From the NCBI GenBank assembly GCA_024742285.1, contig JANSYR010000002.1, forward strand, positions 496,001 through 560,000: DNA of 64,000 nt, read 5' to 3'. The position numbers and the translations under genes were made by a program. The number at the start of each line of letters is the position of its first letter. The first letter of the stretch is position 1. Below, one piece after another: positions 18,286 through 27,695 of the stretch. The stretch comes from a bacterium (GTDB taxonomy: Bacteria > Myxococcota_A > UBA9160 > UBA4427). The notes beneath the pieces were generated by a model that saw nothing but the letters and a program-made list of their open reading frames with translations, was not told where the DNA came from and ran no database searches.

Positions 18286-19257
18286 ATGGCCGATCTCCAC
18301 TACGCAGAACCGCCCGCCCTCCTGCGCGACGTGATCGACGACCTGGATCGCGTCTACGCGCTCCTCGCCGACAACGCGCCCTACACGCCACTCGGCGGGT
18401 GGTACGCGCCGGGCGCCGACCCGGAGGCGGCGACCAGTGCGATGTGGTTCCAGCAGGACTGGGTCCACGCGGACTACCGCGCGCCGGGCTCGGATCTCTT
18501 CCTCCAGTGCGAGCGCTATTTCGAGGCGACCCGGTCGTACTACGACGCTGAGGTCGTGCTGCCGCACTCGGTGTACGTGAACCTGATGGCGGGGCTCGCC
18601 GAATGCGGTCCCGCCCACACCGACAATCCGAAGTTCCGAGGGCGCGAGCGGAAGAACACGCCGATGTGGCTACTGCGGGCGATGCTCTGGTCGGGACTCT
18701 TCGCTCGCTGGGAGATCGTCCAGTCGACGGCGATCTGGTGGCTGAACGACGTCGAGGAGGGCGGTCTTCGCTACTGGGCGGACGGCCCCTACGCGGAGCC
18801 CCATCGTCACGTGGGCGACATGGCGAATACCGCGATCCTCGGCGACAACCACCGCATGTTCCATCAGGTCGAGCGGGTCGGTCCCTTCGACGCGGGGACG
18901 CGTCGCGTCACCCCGCGCGCCGAACTCGCGCCGCTCCCGGACGAGCCTCGGACCTGGGCCGTGACCGATCGGGGCGAAGAGGTCTTCCGCGCGCCGCTGT
19001 CGGACTATCGGGTGAGCGTGCTCTGGAAAGCGGACGTCTACGAGAGCGAGGACCACCGCCGGGAGGTGGCCGACGACCGGCTCTCGATCGAGGACGTCGT
19101 GCGGGTCTTCGACGAGGATCTCGCGAAGCGCGGGGAATCGATTCGCTTCGACCTCGAACGCCTCGAGGATCCGGTCTTCGTCGCGGCGATCCAGGAGGTC
19201 TATCCGGAAGCGAGGCCCGTCGGCGCCGGGCGTACGATCTACGACGAAGTCGCCTGA
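18286..19257 (+). CDS. unknown protein with possible Fe(II)/2-oxoglutarate oxygenase traits
   Basis: This 323-residue protein has no family I can name with confidence. Residues 111-113 are HTD, and there are later histidines (189, 193) followed by beta-rich segments, a pattern reminiscent of the HxD...H iron site of 2-oxoglutarate oxygenases. Many Trp/Tyr residues lie around residues 128-165. Acidic stretches mark the C-terminus. It lies 28 bases before the DUF2889 gene in the same direction. No signal peptide or membrane segments are seen. Confidence 0.6.
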   Translation: MADLHYAEPPALLRDVIDDLDRVYALLADNAPYTPLGGWYAPGADPEAATSAMWFQQDWVHADYRAPGSDLFLQCERYFEATRSYYDAEVVLPHSVYVNLMAGLAECGPAHTDNPKFRGRERKNTPMWLLRAMLWSGLFARWEIVQSTAIWWLNDVEEGGLRYWADGPYAEPHRHVGDMANTAILGDNHRMFHQVERVGPFDAGTRRVTPRAELAPLPDEPRTWAVTDRGEEVFRAPLSDYRVSVLWKADVYESEDHRREVADDRLSIEDVVRVFDEDLAKRGESIRFDLERLEDPVFVAAIQEVYPEARPVGAGRTIYDEVA

Positions 19258-19285
19258 GCCCGAGACTGCCCGAGCCGACCCGACC

Positions 19286-20323
19286 ATGACCGACGAGACC
19301 GCCGCGATGGCCTGGCCCATCGATCCTTCGCACACCCGCCATCTCGACATCGCGCTGAGCGTCGCCGATCCCGGCGTCCTCGATTTCCGCGCCGACGTGC
19401 TCGACCTGCGCAAGGCCGGCCTGATGTCGCTCGGCGGGCGGATCGCGACCCCCGGAATCATCCACAACATGACGCTGTTCGGCCGTGCGGACGACGCGAC
19501 CGGCGAGATCCTCGAGCTCTCGTGGAACCAGTCCCACGTGATGCACGAAGCCAACCACGCGAGCGACGGGGAATGCTGCCGGGATCCGATGAAGCGGCTG
19601 TCAGGACTCGTGGGATCGCGCCTGGGCGCGGGATTCCGGGGTGATCTCAAGCGCCATTTCGGCGGACCGCTCGGGTGCTCCCACGTCAACACGCTCTTCC
19701 AGGAGCTCTCGGCGACCGTCGCGCGACTGCACCAGCTCCGGGAGGACGAGCCGACCCTCGCCGAGCCGCGTCCTTCCGGCGCGCGGATCGCCCGCCGCGC
19801 CGTCTTCTTCGATGCCTTCCTGCCGGAGGAGGGCACGTGCTCGGAGCTGCGCGTGCGGCTGTCCGATGCGCAGTACGGGAGCCCCGACGAGATCGGCAAC
19901 GAGTCCATGGCGCGGCACAGCGAGGTCCGCCTTGCCGCGCAGGTCGATCTGATGGGCTGGCAGCTCCTCGGGCTGCGTGGCTCCGAACGCGCGCGGGTCG
20001 GGCCGGAGATCGAGGCCGGCCCCTGGACCGATCGGAACGACGTCCTCGAGGAGTTCGTCGACACCTCGCTCGGGGGCGGCATGGCACGGCTCTGCGCCGA
20101 GCGCTTCGGAGACGACGCCGCGGAGGCCTGTCTCCTGTCCGCGCTGCTCGCGCTCGCACCCGGGATGACGCAGGTCGGTGCCGGACTCTCCGATTCGCTC
20201 GTGCCCTCGCCGGTGGCGCGCCCGCAGAAGACCGGCGCCCCGCTGACCGGGGCGGGGCCGTGCTACCTGCTCCGCGGTGACGGGCCGCTCATCCAGGTGA
20301 TCACCGGCCCGGGCGGCGACTGA
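19286..20323 (+). CDS. DUF2889 domain protein
   Basis: This 345-residue protein matches the DUF2889 pattern as I know it. The N-terminus has paired beta strands ending in R-A-D, there is an IIHNMTL strand near residue 58, then a helix-rich part with the conserved GCSHVNTLFQELSATVARL (about 130-148). The family has no assigned reaction. In other bacteria it is found beside acyl-CoA and thioesterase-like genes. It follows the unknown gene at 18286 by 28 bases, so they may work together. Confidence 0.7.
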   Translation: MTDETAAMAWPIDPSHTRHLDIALSVADPGVLDFRADVLDLRKAGLMSLGGRIATPGIIHNMTLFGRADDATGEILELSWNQSHVMHEANHASDGECCRDPMKRLSGLVGSRLGAGFRGDLKRHFGGPLGCSHVNTLFQELSATVARLHQLREDEPTLAEPRPSGARIARRAVFFDAFLPEEGTCSELRVRLSDAQYGSPDEIGNESMARHSEVRLAAQVDLMGWQLLGLRGSERARVGPEIEAGPWTDRNDVLEEFVDTSLGGGMARLCAERFGDDAAEACLLSALLALAPGMTQVGAGLSDSLVPSPVARPQKTGAPLTGAGPCYLLRGDGPLIQVITGPGGD

Positions 20324-20335
20324 TTCGGGAAGCGT

Positions 20336-21268
20336 CTAGAGCCCGAGGGCCTGGGCGAGGGCGGCCTGGTAGCCCTGCTCGAGCCGGCGGCTGATGCGGG
20401 CGGTCGGCAGGAACCCGTCGGCCCCGTGGAAGAGCCCGGGGTAGACCGAGAGCTCGCACGGCACGCCGGCGGCGATCAGGCGCCGCGCGTAGTCGATGTC
20501 CTCGTCCCGGAAGAGATCCTCGGCGCCGACGCAGACGTAGGCGGGCGGCAGCCCCTCGAGGTTCGTCGCCCGGGCGGCACACGCATAGGGCGAGGCATCC
20601 TTGCCCGGCGCGCCGTCGAGGTACATCTCCCAGGCGTTGAACGAGGTGCGACGGTTCCAGACGGGATGGTTCGTGTACTGACCGGAGGGCGTGTCGTGCA
20701 GGTTGTCGATCATGGGGTAGATCAACAGCTGCATCGCGAGCTTCGGTCCTCCCCGGTCCCGGTTCAGCAGGGCGAGCCCTGCGGCCATGCCGCCGCCCGC
20801 GCTCGCGCCGCCGATCGCCAGGCGGTCGAGGTCGATCCGTAGGTCGTCGGCCTGCTCGACGATCCAGTTGAGCGCGGTCCAGCAGTCTTCGGTTCCGGCC
20901 GGGAAGGGGGCTTCCGGGGCGAGTCGATAGTCGACGGACACGACCGTCAGGTCGAGCGCCTCCGCGATCCAGGTCGCGCGATTGTCGAGGGCGGAGCCGA
21001 GGATGTAGCCCCCGCCGTGGATCCACAGCAGGCAGGGCTGGATCTCGTCGGAGGGGCGGCGATGGACGTAGACCTTCACGTCGCCGTCCGGGGAGGGGGC
21101 CGTTCGCTCGGTGATCACGACGTCGGTGGGCGGGGGCGGCGGTGCGTTCGCGGCCATCGTCTCGCGGAGCGCGACGATCGATTCGCGGGTGATGTTCGCG
21201 AGACCCTCCGGCAGGGCCGGGAGGATCACGGCGATCTCCGGGTCGAGGCGGTCGTAGTCGAGTTCCAT
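20336..21268 (-). CDS. alpha/beta hydrolase (hormone-sensitive lipase-like esterase)
   Basis: This 310-residue protein has the oxyanion HGGGY motif, nucleophile GASAGG (GxSxG), a late D in the VCVGAEDLFRDED region and the catalytic His in GLFHGADGF. All of these are typical of the hormone-sensitive-lipase group IV esterases. It should hydrolyse short acyl esters in the cytoplasm. CGGAG lies about ten bases before the ATG. It converges on the DUF2889 gene, 12 bases away. Confidence 0.9.
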   Translation of the reverse strand: MELDYDRLDPEIAVILPALPEGLANITRESIVALRETMAANAPPPPPTDVVITERTAPSPDGDVKVYVHRRPSDEIQPCLLWIHGGGYILGSALDNRATWIAEALDLTVVSVDYRLAPEAPFPAGTEDCWTALNWIVEQADDLRIDLDRLAIGGASAGGGMAAGLALLNRDRGGPKLAMQLLIYPMIDNLHDTPSGQYTNHPVWNRRTSFNAWEMYLDGAPGKDASPYACAARATNLEGLPPAYVCVGAEDLFRDEDIDYARRLIAAGVPCELSVYPGLFHGADGFLPTARISRRLEQGYQAALAQALGL

Positions 21269-21355
21269 GAAGGTGGGGCTCCGTGGCGGGTTCCGGTCGG
21301 GAATCGACGATAGCGGGCCGTCGCCTCGGCGCCCGGCCGCTACGCTTCGGCGTCG

Positions 21356-22600
21356 ATGCAGACCGAGCCCCCCGCCGCGACCGGAACGCCCGCCGACGAG
21401 AAGGGCGCCGTTCGATGGGCCGTGCTTGCCGGGGTCTGGCTCTGTTATGCGAGCTTCGGTCTCGTCGCCACGAGCCTCGCGCCCCTCGTGCCCGTGATCG
21501 TCGAAGACCTGGGGATCGGGCACGGCGCGATGGGGAGCATCCTCGGCGCGTGGCAGCTGGTCTACATCTTCGCCGCCGTCCCGTGTGGCCTGCTCCTCGA
21601 CCGCATCGGCCCTCGCCACGCGATCGCGCTCGGCGGCCTCTTCATCGCGGCCTCCGCCTACGGACGAAGCCTCGCGACGAGCTACGGCGAGCTGCTCTTC
21701 GCGGTCGGGCTCTTCGGGATCGGCGGCCCGATCGTGAGCGCCGGCGCGCCCAAGGTCGTGACGAGTCTCTTTCGCGGCCCCCAGCGTGGCCTCGCCATGG
21801 GGATCTACATGACGGGCCCGGGGATCGGGAGCGTCGTGTCGCTCACGCTCACCCACGCGGTCCTCGTCCCGGCGTTCGGCGGCTGGCGGGCGGTGCTCGC
21901 GGTCTGGGCCCTCGGAGCGCTCGCCGCGTCGCTCCTCTGGTGGGCGGTGGCGGGACTCGCGGGCGAGGCGACGAGGGCCGATCCAGTGCCGCCGACGGGG
22001 CGTCCCGGACAGCTGGCGACGCTTCGCAGTCTGATCGGGATCCCGGCGGTGCCGCTCCTGCTGGCGATGGCGGTCGGGCTCTTCTCGTTCAACCACGGCC
22101 TGAACAACTGGCTGCCCGCGCTGCTGCGTTCGGGCGGGCTCGACCTGATCGAAGCGGGCTACTGGGCGTCGATCCCGACCGCGGTGGGGATCGCGGGCTC
22201 GCTCCTGATCCCACGGCTCGCCACCCCGGACCGCCGCTACCGGATCCTCTTCGCACTCTCGTTCGCCGCGTTCGGCGCGTCGCTGCTCTTGCAGACGACG
22301 ACGGCGATCACCCTCGTGCCTGGGCTGCTGCTCCAGGGCGTCGTGCGTTCCTCGCTCATGACGGTCCTGATCCTGACCCTCGTCGAGCTCCCCTCGATCG
22401 GTGAGGAGCGGGCGGGCGCAGCGAGCGGACTCTTCTTCTCAGCGGCCGAGGTCGGCGGCGTGCTCGGTCCGCTGGGACTCGGGCTGCTCTACGACGCGAC
22501 CGGCACGTTCGGCCCGGGGCTCTACACGCTCACGGGGATCTCCGCGGCGCTCTGCCTGGCAACCGTCCGGCTGTCGTCGATCGCGGGCCGATCGGGCTGA
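21356..22600 (+). CDS. MFS transporter
   Basis: This 414-residue membrane protein has twelve likely helices. The loop after helix two is GLLLDRIGPRHAIALGG, the MFS A-motif position. The overall layout resembles the NarK/CynX/NimT-like group (anion or small drug carriers), but the substrate is not predictable. No ribosome site is evident; TACGCT (21341-21346) nine bases upstream could be a -10 for a nearly leaderless message. It converges on the PEP-CTERM gene, 14 bases apart. Confidence 0.85.
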   Translation: MQTEPPAATGTPADEKGAVRWAVLAGVWLCYASFGLVATSLAPLVPVIVEDLGIGHGAMGSILGAWQLVYIFAAVPCGLLLDRIGPRHAIALGGLFIAASAYGRSLATSYGELLFAVGLFGIGGPIVSAGAPKVVTSLFRGPQRGLAMGIYMTGPGIGSVVSLTLTHAVLVPAFGGWRAVLAVWALGALAASLLWWAVAGLAGEATRADPVPPTGRPGQLATLRSLIGIPAVPLLLAMAVGLFSFNHGLNNWLPALLRSGGLDLIEAGYWASIPTAVGIAGSLLIPRLATPDRRYRILFALSFAAFGASLLLQTTTAITLVPGLLLQGVVRSSLMTVLILTLVELPSIGEERAGAASGLFFSAAEVGGVLGPLGLGLLYDATGTFGPGLYTLTGISAALCLATVRLSSIAGRSG

Positions 22601-22614
22601 CGCGGGTCCGCCCC

Positions 22615-23301
22615 TCAGCCCGTTCGCCGCGAACGGCGGGCGAGGCCTGCGAGTCCGAGGCCGAGGAGGAGAGCGGTGCCCGGTTCCGGCACGGGCAGGT
22701 TTACGAAGCCCTCGCTGCCGCCGCCGTCGAAGTCCTGGACGTGGATGCCGATCCGCAGCGCACCGCTCGCCAGATCGTCGATCACGTCGGAGAAAGGACG
22801 TCCGGGCTGCAGATCGAACACGATGCCGAGCATCTCACCCGGGTTCACGCCGTTCGGGGCGACCGGCGGGTCGGAGTCGGCGAGGAAGCCGGCGGTGACC
22901 TGGAAGCCGATCGAGTTTCCGCCGGGCAGGTTCGGCGGCGCGGCCCCCTGCGAGAAATCCACGTCCGGATGGCCGAATGAGCCGAGCGCGTCGTCGTCCA
23001 TGTCGATCAGGCCCGCGATCCCGAGGAGCGTGCCGTCGTCGAAGTAGACGTCCGTGATCGAAGAGGAGAGGGGCCCCGCGTTGGTGAAGTCGAAGAGGAC
23101 CTGACCGCCCCCGATGTCCATGACGTCGACCGAGAGCTGGGCCTCGCCGGTCGCACAATCCGTCGCGGAGTTGCCGCTGATGCAGCTGAAGCCGTAGGGG
23201 ACGGCGTGCGCGGACGGCGCGATCAGGGTCGAGGTCAGAGGAGCGACCGCGAGCAGGGTCATCAGCGCGCGCAAGGAGCGGCGATCCGAGAACAGCATCA
23301 T
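22615..23301 (-). CDS. PEP-CTERM sorting domain protein
   Basis: This 228-residue exported protein has a signal peptide (about residues 1-33, ending APSAHA) and a beta-rich, Asp/Gly-rich body. Its C-terminal tripartite signal is VPEPG, then a hydrophobic LLLGLGLAGLA helix, then RRSRR. This is the exosortase recognition signal: the protein is exported, cleaved at PEP by exosortase and displayed on the surface, often with exopolysaccharide. The exosortase gene itself is not in the window, but associated genes are (47550, 52129, 53283). GGGAGATAG precedes the ATG. Confidence 0.92.
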   Translation of the reverse strand: MMLFSDRRSLRALMTLLAVAPLTSTLIAPSAHAVPYGFSCISGNSATDCATGEAQLSVDVMDIGGGQVLFDFTNAGPLSSSITDVYFDDGTLLGIAGLIDMDDDALGSFGHPDVDFSQGAAPPNLPGGNSIGFQVTAGFLADSDPPVAPNGVNPGEMLGIVFDLQPGRPFSDVIDDLASGALRIGIHVQDFDGGGSEGFVNLPVPEPGTALLLGLGLAGLARRSRRTG

Positions 23302-23513
23302 CTTCTATCTCCCGCAGATTGGATCGGCGATACACCACGGGAAAGAGCGCACGCCAGACGTGCACTCGACCTTCCCAGGTATTTTCACCCTACCACGGGT
23401 CCCGCGTGCGAATGCAAGCACTTTTCCTTTCGGATACGAAGATCCGACCGCGGGCACGGATTCGTCGCGCAGGAGCCGGGTGGGCTCCCGCGGGCGAGGA
23501 CGCGGGGATGCCC
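23302..23513. other. intergenic region upstream of PEP-CTERM gene
   Basis: These 212 bases are lower in GC than the flanks and code for nothing convincing. The minus strand carries a loose -24/-12-like pair (23361-23376, GG-N10-GC), which would suit sigma-54 control of a PEP-CTERM gene, but the match is weak. I see no hairpin with a T-tract. Confidence 0.3.
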
Positions 23514-25118
23514 TCAGCCGTCGGCCAGCTCGTCCGCGATCTCCCGCAGCTGGTTCTTGGCCACCTTGTCCAGCGTCGCCACGGGAAAGGCGTCCCGAAA
23601 GTAGACGGCCCGCGGGACCTTGAAGTCCGCGAGATTCGCCGCGCAGTGGTCGATGATCATGGACGCGTGGTCTTCCTCGGACTCGGGGGCATCCGGGCCG
23701 CGGATCACGAAGGCGACGACGACCTGGTCGAGCATTTCGTGCTTCTGACCGACGACCGCGAGATCCCCGATCCCCGGCAGCGCGCGGATGCAGTCCTCGA
23801 CCTCGCGCGACGACACGTTCTCGCCGCCGACCTTGAGTGCGTCCTTGTCGCGCTCCTTGTAGAAGAAGTTGCCTTCGGCGCCGAGGGCGACCAGGTCGCC
23901 GGTCTTGAACCAGCCGTCCTCGGTGAAGGCCTTCGCGTTCGCGTCGTCGTTGTCGAAGTACTCGAGGAAGAGCTGGATTCCACGCCGGCCGCGAACCCAG
24001 AGCTCGCCGGTCTCGCCGTTCATGCACGGCTTGCCCGTCTCGGGGTCGACGATCATGAACTCGTAGCCCGGTGTGGGCTTGCCCATCGAGCCTTCGGGAT
24101 AGGTCTGGTGCCAGTCGTTCCGCGTCGCGTGGGTGACGGTCTCGGTCATGCCCCAGGCCGACATCACGCGGAGCCCGAGCCAGCTTTCGAGGGCGGGCAT
24201 GATCAGGCCGAAGACGCCGATCCGGAGCTTGTGCTCGGGGATCGGCTGGCCGGCGAGGGCCTTGAAGACGAAGGGAATCAGCGAGATGTGGGTGACGTCG
24301 TGCTTCGTCACGACTTCCCAGAAACGGCTCGAAGAAAACTTGGGCTGGAGGACGATCGTCCCGCCGGCGCCGAGGGTCGACCAGGTCGACCAGCTCTGGG
24401 CGTTCACGTGGAAGAAGGGCAGGTAGATCAGGTAGACCCCTTCGCCGTCCATGTCGATGTTGATCGAACCCTGGCGGCTCGCCCAGATCGCGTTGGCGTG
24501 GGTGTGGACGACGGCCTTCGGACGAGAGGTCGTGCCGGAGGTGTACATGATGCCGACCGGCGCCATCGGATCCGCTTCGCGCTGGGGACAGCCAGCGGCG
24601 TCGCCTTCGAGGCTCGAGAAGGACGGGTGGCCGTGATCCGCGGTCCCGGCGCTCGGCGCCTCACCCGAATCGTCGTCGGTCACGACGATCCACTGGAGGT
24701 CCTTGGCGTGCTCGGCCACGACCGCGGCGTACTGGGGCTGCGTGACGGCGCCGACGCAGCCGACGTGCGAGGCGTAGTACTCGATCTCCGGCCCGGCGCT
24801 CCGCGTATTGGTCGTGACGCCGACCGCGCCGATCTTTGCGCAGGCGTACCAGGCGAGGATCATCTCGGGGCAGTTGTCGCAGTGGATCAGGACCTTGTCG
24901 CCCTTGCGGACGCCCTTCGCCGCGAGTCCGGACCCGATCCGCGTGATCGCGGCTTCGAACTCGGCGTAGCTCCAGCGCCGTTCTTCGCCGCTCTTCGGCT
25001 CCCAGATCAGGAAGGGATGGTCGGGCTTCTGCGCGGCCCAATGGGAGACGAGCCAGGGGATGTCCTGGCCCGCCATCTGGAAGGCATCGACGAGGGCGGG
25101 ATCGAGTGTGTCGGACAT
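23514..25118 (-). CDS. AMP-binding acyl-CoA synthetase
   Basis: This protein of about 534 residues is in the ANL (acyl-CoA synthetase) superfamily. It carries the phosphate-binding P-loop YTSGTTSRPK (normally YTSGTTGxPK), the AWGMTE motif, ELWVRGRRG, the hinge W-x-TGD (WFKTGD) and the C-terminal KVGGENVSSREVE. It adenylates a carboxylic acid and couples it to CoA. The C-terminal catalytic Lys is in KVAKNQLRE. The ATG at 25118 gives the normal length; a longer frame upstream has no ribosome site. It is divergent from the peroxiredoxin gene. The substrate is likely a fatty or aromatic acid, unproven. Confidence 0.9.
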   Translation of the reverse strand: MSDTLDPALVDAFQMAGQDIPWLVSHWAAQKPDHPFLIWEPKSGEERRWSYAEFEAAITRIGSGLAAKGVRKGDKVLIHCDNCPEMILAWYACAKIGAVGVTTNTRSAGPEIEYYASHVGCVGAVTQPQYAAVVAEHAKDLQWIVVTDDDSGEAPSAGTADHGHPSFSSLEGDAAGCPQREADPMAPVGIMYTSGTTSRPKAVVHTHANAIWASRQGSINIDMDGEGVYLIYLPFFHVNAQSWSTWSTLGAGGTIVLQPKFSSSRFWEVVTKHDVTHISLIPFVFKALAGQPIPEHKLRIGVFGLIMPALESWLGLRVMSAWGMTETVTHATRNDWHQTYPEGSMGKPTPGYEFMIVDPETGKPCMNGETGELWVRGRRGIQLFLEYFDNDDANAKAFTEDGWFKTGDLVALGAEGNFFYKERDKDALKVGGENVSSREVEDCIRALPGIGDLAVVGQKHEMLDQVVVAFVIRGPDAPESEEDHASMIIDHCAANLADFKVPRAVYFRDAFPVATLDKVAKNQLREIADELADG

Positions 25119-25273
25119 CGGGCGGGAAACTCCATTCGGCCGCGGATTCGCGGGCGCTCCGGGTATAGCCGAGTGGTCTCGGGCCATCACCCGGGGCGAA
25201 AGAAGGTGCTAGCGTACGCGTCCGCTGCCCGACGTGGTCGAGGGCCGTGAAATCGAATCAGGAGACTCCAGCG

Positions 25274-25747
25274 ATGCCGATCCAGGAAGGCGAGAAGATT
25301 CCCGCCGTCACGCTCAAGAACACCGACATGTCCGACGTGACGACGGACGAGCTCTTCTCGGGCCGCAAGGTCGTGCTCTTCGCCGTTCCCGGCGCCTTCA
25401 CGCCGACCTGCTCCGAGCAGCACCTCCCGGGCTACATCGCCCAGTCCGACGCGATCAAGGCGAAGGGCGTCGACGAGATCATCTGTCTGTCCGTCAACGA
25501 TGCCTTCGTGATGGGCGCCTGGGGCAAGGACCGGGGCGCCGGCGACGCGGTCCGCATGATCGCGGACGGCAACGGCGACCTGACGAAGGCCCTCGGCCTC
25601 GAGATGGACGGCACGGGCATCGGCTTCGGTCTGCGCGCCCAGCGCTTCGCGGCGATCATCGACGACGGCACGGTCACCAAGCTGGCCGTCGAAGAGCCGA
25701 TGAAGTTCGAAGTCAGCGCCGCCGAGGCGATTCTCGCCGCGCTCTAG
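25274..25747 (+). CDS. peroxiredoxin (Prx5 type)
   Basis: This 157-residue protein has the peroxidatic site PGAFTPTCSEQHLPGY (Cys in TPTC), then MGAWGKD and RAQRFAAIIDDG, all diagnostic of the Prx5 group. It reduces hydrogen peroxide and alkyl peroxides in the cytoplasm. The ATG at 25274 follows CAGGAGACTCC. The product would help cells that run many oxygenases, as this region does. It is divergent from the acyl-CoA synthetase gene, with a TAGCGT -10-like hexamer at 25210-25215. Confidence 0.93.
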   Translation: MPIQEGEKIPAVTLKNTDMSDVTTDELFSGRKVVLFAVPGAFTPTCSEQHLPGYIAQSDAIKAKGVDEIICLSVNDAFVMGAWGKDRGAGDAVRMIADGNGDLTKALGLEMDGTGIGFGLRAQRFAAIIDDGTVTKLAVEEPMKFEVSAAEAILAAL

Positions 25748-25748
25748 G

Positions 25749-25780
25749 GCGCGCCGCGGACGACCGTTTTTCCGGCGCGC
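25749..25780 (+). terminator. GC hairpin after peroxiredoxin
   Basis: Perfect 8-bp arms GCGCGCCG and CGGCGCGC surround a 16-base loop, just after the peroxiredoxin stop. There is no T-tract after the stem (TTTTT is in the loop), so termination is only possible. Confidence 0.35.
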
Positions 25781-25844
25781 GCAGCGTGTCGGGACTCCCA
25801 ACACCCAATCTCCCAATTAGAGACTCACAGAGGGGAATCATCCA

Positions 25845-26399
25845 ATGGCCAACGAAGAGTTCGGACCGCTAGCAAAGCTGATCGGCACCTGGCGCGGTGA
25901 TCAGGGCGTCAACGTCTCCTATGACTACGCCAAGGGCGAGATCATCGAAGAGACCTACACCGAAGAGATGACGTTCAAGATCGTCGGCGACGTCGACAAC
26001 GGCCAGCAGAAGATCTGGGTGCTCGACTACATCACGGCCGCGAAGCGGACCGGGTCCGACGAGGTGTTCCACACCGAGCTCGGCTTCTGGGGCTGGGATC
26101 CGGCGCGCAAGGAAGTGATGCGCTGCTTCATGGTCCCGCGCATGTCGGCCATCCTCGCAGGGGGGACCTGCGAGCCCGATGCGAAGAGCTTCTCGATGAA
26201 CGCGAAGATCGGCGCCGAGGACTGGGGCGTGCTGTCGAACCCCTATCTCTGCGCGAACGCGAAGTGCACCCGCTACGAGTCGTCCTACACGATCGACGGC
26301 GACACGTTCTCCTACGAGGAGAACACGGTGATGGAGATGAAGTCCCTGGGCGGCAAGACCATGGACCACACGGACAAGAACACGCTCACCCGCGTGTAG
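25845..26399 (+). CDS. nitrobindin-like heme-binding beta-barrel protein
   Basis: This 184-residue protein starts FGPLAKLIGTWRGDQG; the GTWRG motif and ten-strand barrel pattern match the nitrobindin/THAP4-like FABP-fold family (DUF1794-type). A late His in the KTMDHTDKNTLTR region is in the position of the heme ligand in nitrobindins. Such proteins bind heme and NO or isomerise peroxynitrite. AGAGGGG precedes the start. Its neighbour is a peroxiredoxin, which fits a redox-protective role, though this is inference. A strong terminator follows. Confidence 0.65.
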   Translation: MANEEFGPLAKLIGTWRGDQGVNVSYDYAKGEIIEETYTEEMTFKIVGDVDNGQQKIWVLDYITAAKRTGSDEVFHTELGFWGWDPARKEVMRCFMVPRMSAILAGGTCEPDAKSFSMNAKIGAEDWGVLSNPYLCANAKCTRYESSYTIDGDTFSYEENTVMEMKSLGGKTMDHTDKNTLTRV

Positions 26400-26431
26400 G
26401 GTCCGACCTCTCTCGAGACACCGAGACAGAG

Positions 26432-26466
26432 AACGCCGCTCCGGCCGAGACCGGAGCGGCGTTTCT
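26432..26466 (+). terminator. strong intrinsic terminator
   Basis: A perfect 13-bp GC-rich stem (26432-26444 with 26451-26463) and six-base loop are followed by TCTGTTCT. It ends the nitrobindin-like transcript and also faces the convergent P450 gene. Confidence 0.8.
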
Positions 26467-26498
26467 GTTCTCGGAACAGGGGTTTACGGTGGACCCCT

Positions 26499-27695
26499 CT
26501 ACGGAATCGTGAACTCGACCGGGAGCGTCTGTGGCCCCCGCAGCACCGTTCCCTGGATCCCCGGGTCGGCGCCGTCGGCGAGCGCCAGGTCGGGGAGGCG
26601 CTCGGACAGGACCCGCAGGCTCACTTCCATCTCGCGGCGCGCGAGATGGGAGCCGAGGCAGAAGTGGGCGCCGTGTCCGAAGGCCAGGGACTCGCGCTCG
26701 CTGCGATCCGGGTCGAACCGATCGGGCTCGCTGAAGACCGCCGCATCGCGGTTCGCCGAGGTGATCCCGAAGATGACCTCGGAGCCGCCCGGGATGTCGA
26801 CGCCGGCCCAGCACACGTCCTTCGGTGCGAAGCGCGGGAGCATCGCGGTCGGCCCCTCCCAACGAAGCGCTTCCTGCACGACCGCGGGGATGCGGTCGGG
26901 ATCGGCCTTCACGCTCTCCCAGACGTCGCGGTGGGTCAGGACGGCGTAGAAGAGACTGCCGAGGCCGCGGTAGGTCGTGTCCGCCCCGGCCGGGAAGAGC
27001 AGGCGCAGGAAGGAGAAGATCTCCTCGTCGGACAGCGAGTCTCCGTCGATCGCGACGGTCGCGAGGGACGAGAGCAGGTCTTCCCCGGGCTTCGCGCGCC
27101 GATCGTCGATGATCGGCTTCAGGTACTCGGTGAATTCTGCCGAGGCGCGCTGGGCGCCCTCCGGATCCCAGGGAAAGTCGATCAGGCCGTCACCCCAACG
27201 CTTCAATCGCGCGAAATCCGTCGGCGGAAAGTCGAGGAGTCGCGTGATGACCGTGAACGCGTACCGGGTCGTGTAGCGCTCGACGAGGTCGGTTCGGCCC
27301 TTCGGCCTGGTCTGGCCCTCGAGGATCGCGTCGACGAGCTGATGGGCGACGGGGGTCAGGAAGGCCTCGACGAACTCGGTCATCAGGCGCGGGCGGAAGG
27401 CGGCGGATACGAGCCCGCGGTTGCGGCGGTGCTCGTCGCCGCCCATGCACTGGATCGTGCGTCCCATGACCGGCTCGGTATGGCGCTCGTAGGCCGCCCA
27501 GGACGGAAACGCCTCGTCGTCCGCCATCGCGCTTCGAAGATCCCCGAAGCGCGTGATCAGGTAGGCGGTCGCGCCGTGGTACCGGACGGGGGCCACGGCA
27601 TGGCGCTCGCGCAGATCGGCCAGAACCTCATGGAGGTTCGGGACGGCATCCATCGCGAAATCGATCTCGGGGTATTCGACCGGGGTCTCGGGCAC
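26499..27695 (-). CDS. cytochrome P450
   Basis: This 398-residue soluble bacterial P450 has an I-helix oxygen-activation motif AGADT (236-240), ExxR as EALR (275-278) and the heme-cysteine loop FGHGAHFCLG (Cys346). The N-terminus lacks a membrane anchor. It needs an external ferredoxin and reductase, which are not adjacent. I take GTG at 27695 (GGGAGA upstream) because it gives the standard length; the frame is open far beyond but has no family match. It is divergent from an SDR gene that may act on the hydroxylated product. Confidence 0.93.
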   Translation of the reverse strand: MPETPVEYPEIDFAMDAVPNLHEVLADLRERHAVAPVRYHGATAYLITRFGDLRSAMADDEAFPSWAAYERHTEPVMGRTIQCMGGDEHRRNRGLVSAAFRPRLMTEFVEAFLTPVAHQLVDAILEGQTRPKGRTDLVERYTTRYAFTVITRLLDFPPTDFARLKRWGDGLIDFPWDPEGAQRASAEFTEYLKPIIDDRRAKPGEDLLSSLATVAIDGDSLSDEEIFSFLRLLFPAGADTTYRGLGSLFYAVLTHRDVWESVKADPDRIPAVVQEALRWEGPTAMLPRFAPKDVCWAGVDIPGGSEVIFGITSANRDAAVFSEPDRFDPDRSERESLAFGHGAHFCLGSHLARREMEVSLRVLSERLPDLALADGADPGIQGTVLRGPQTLPVEFTIP

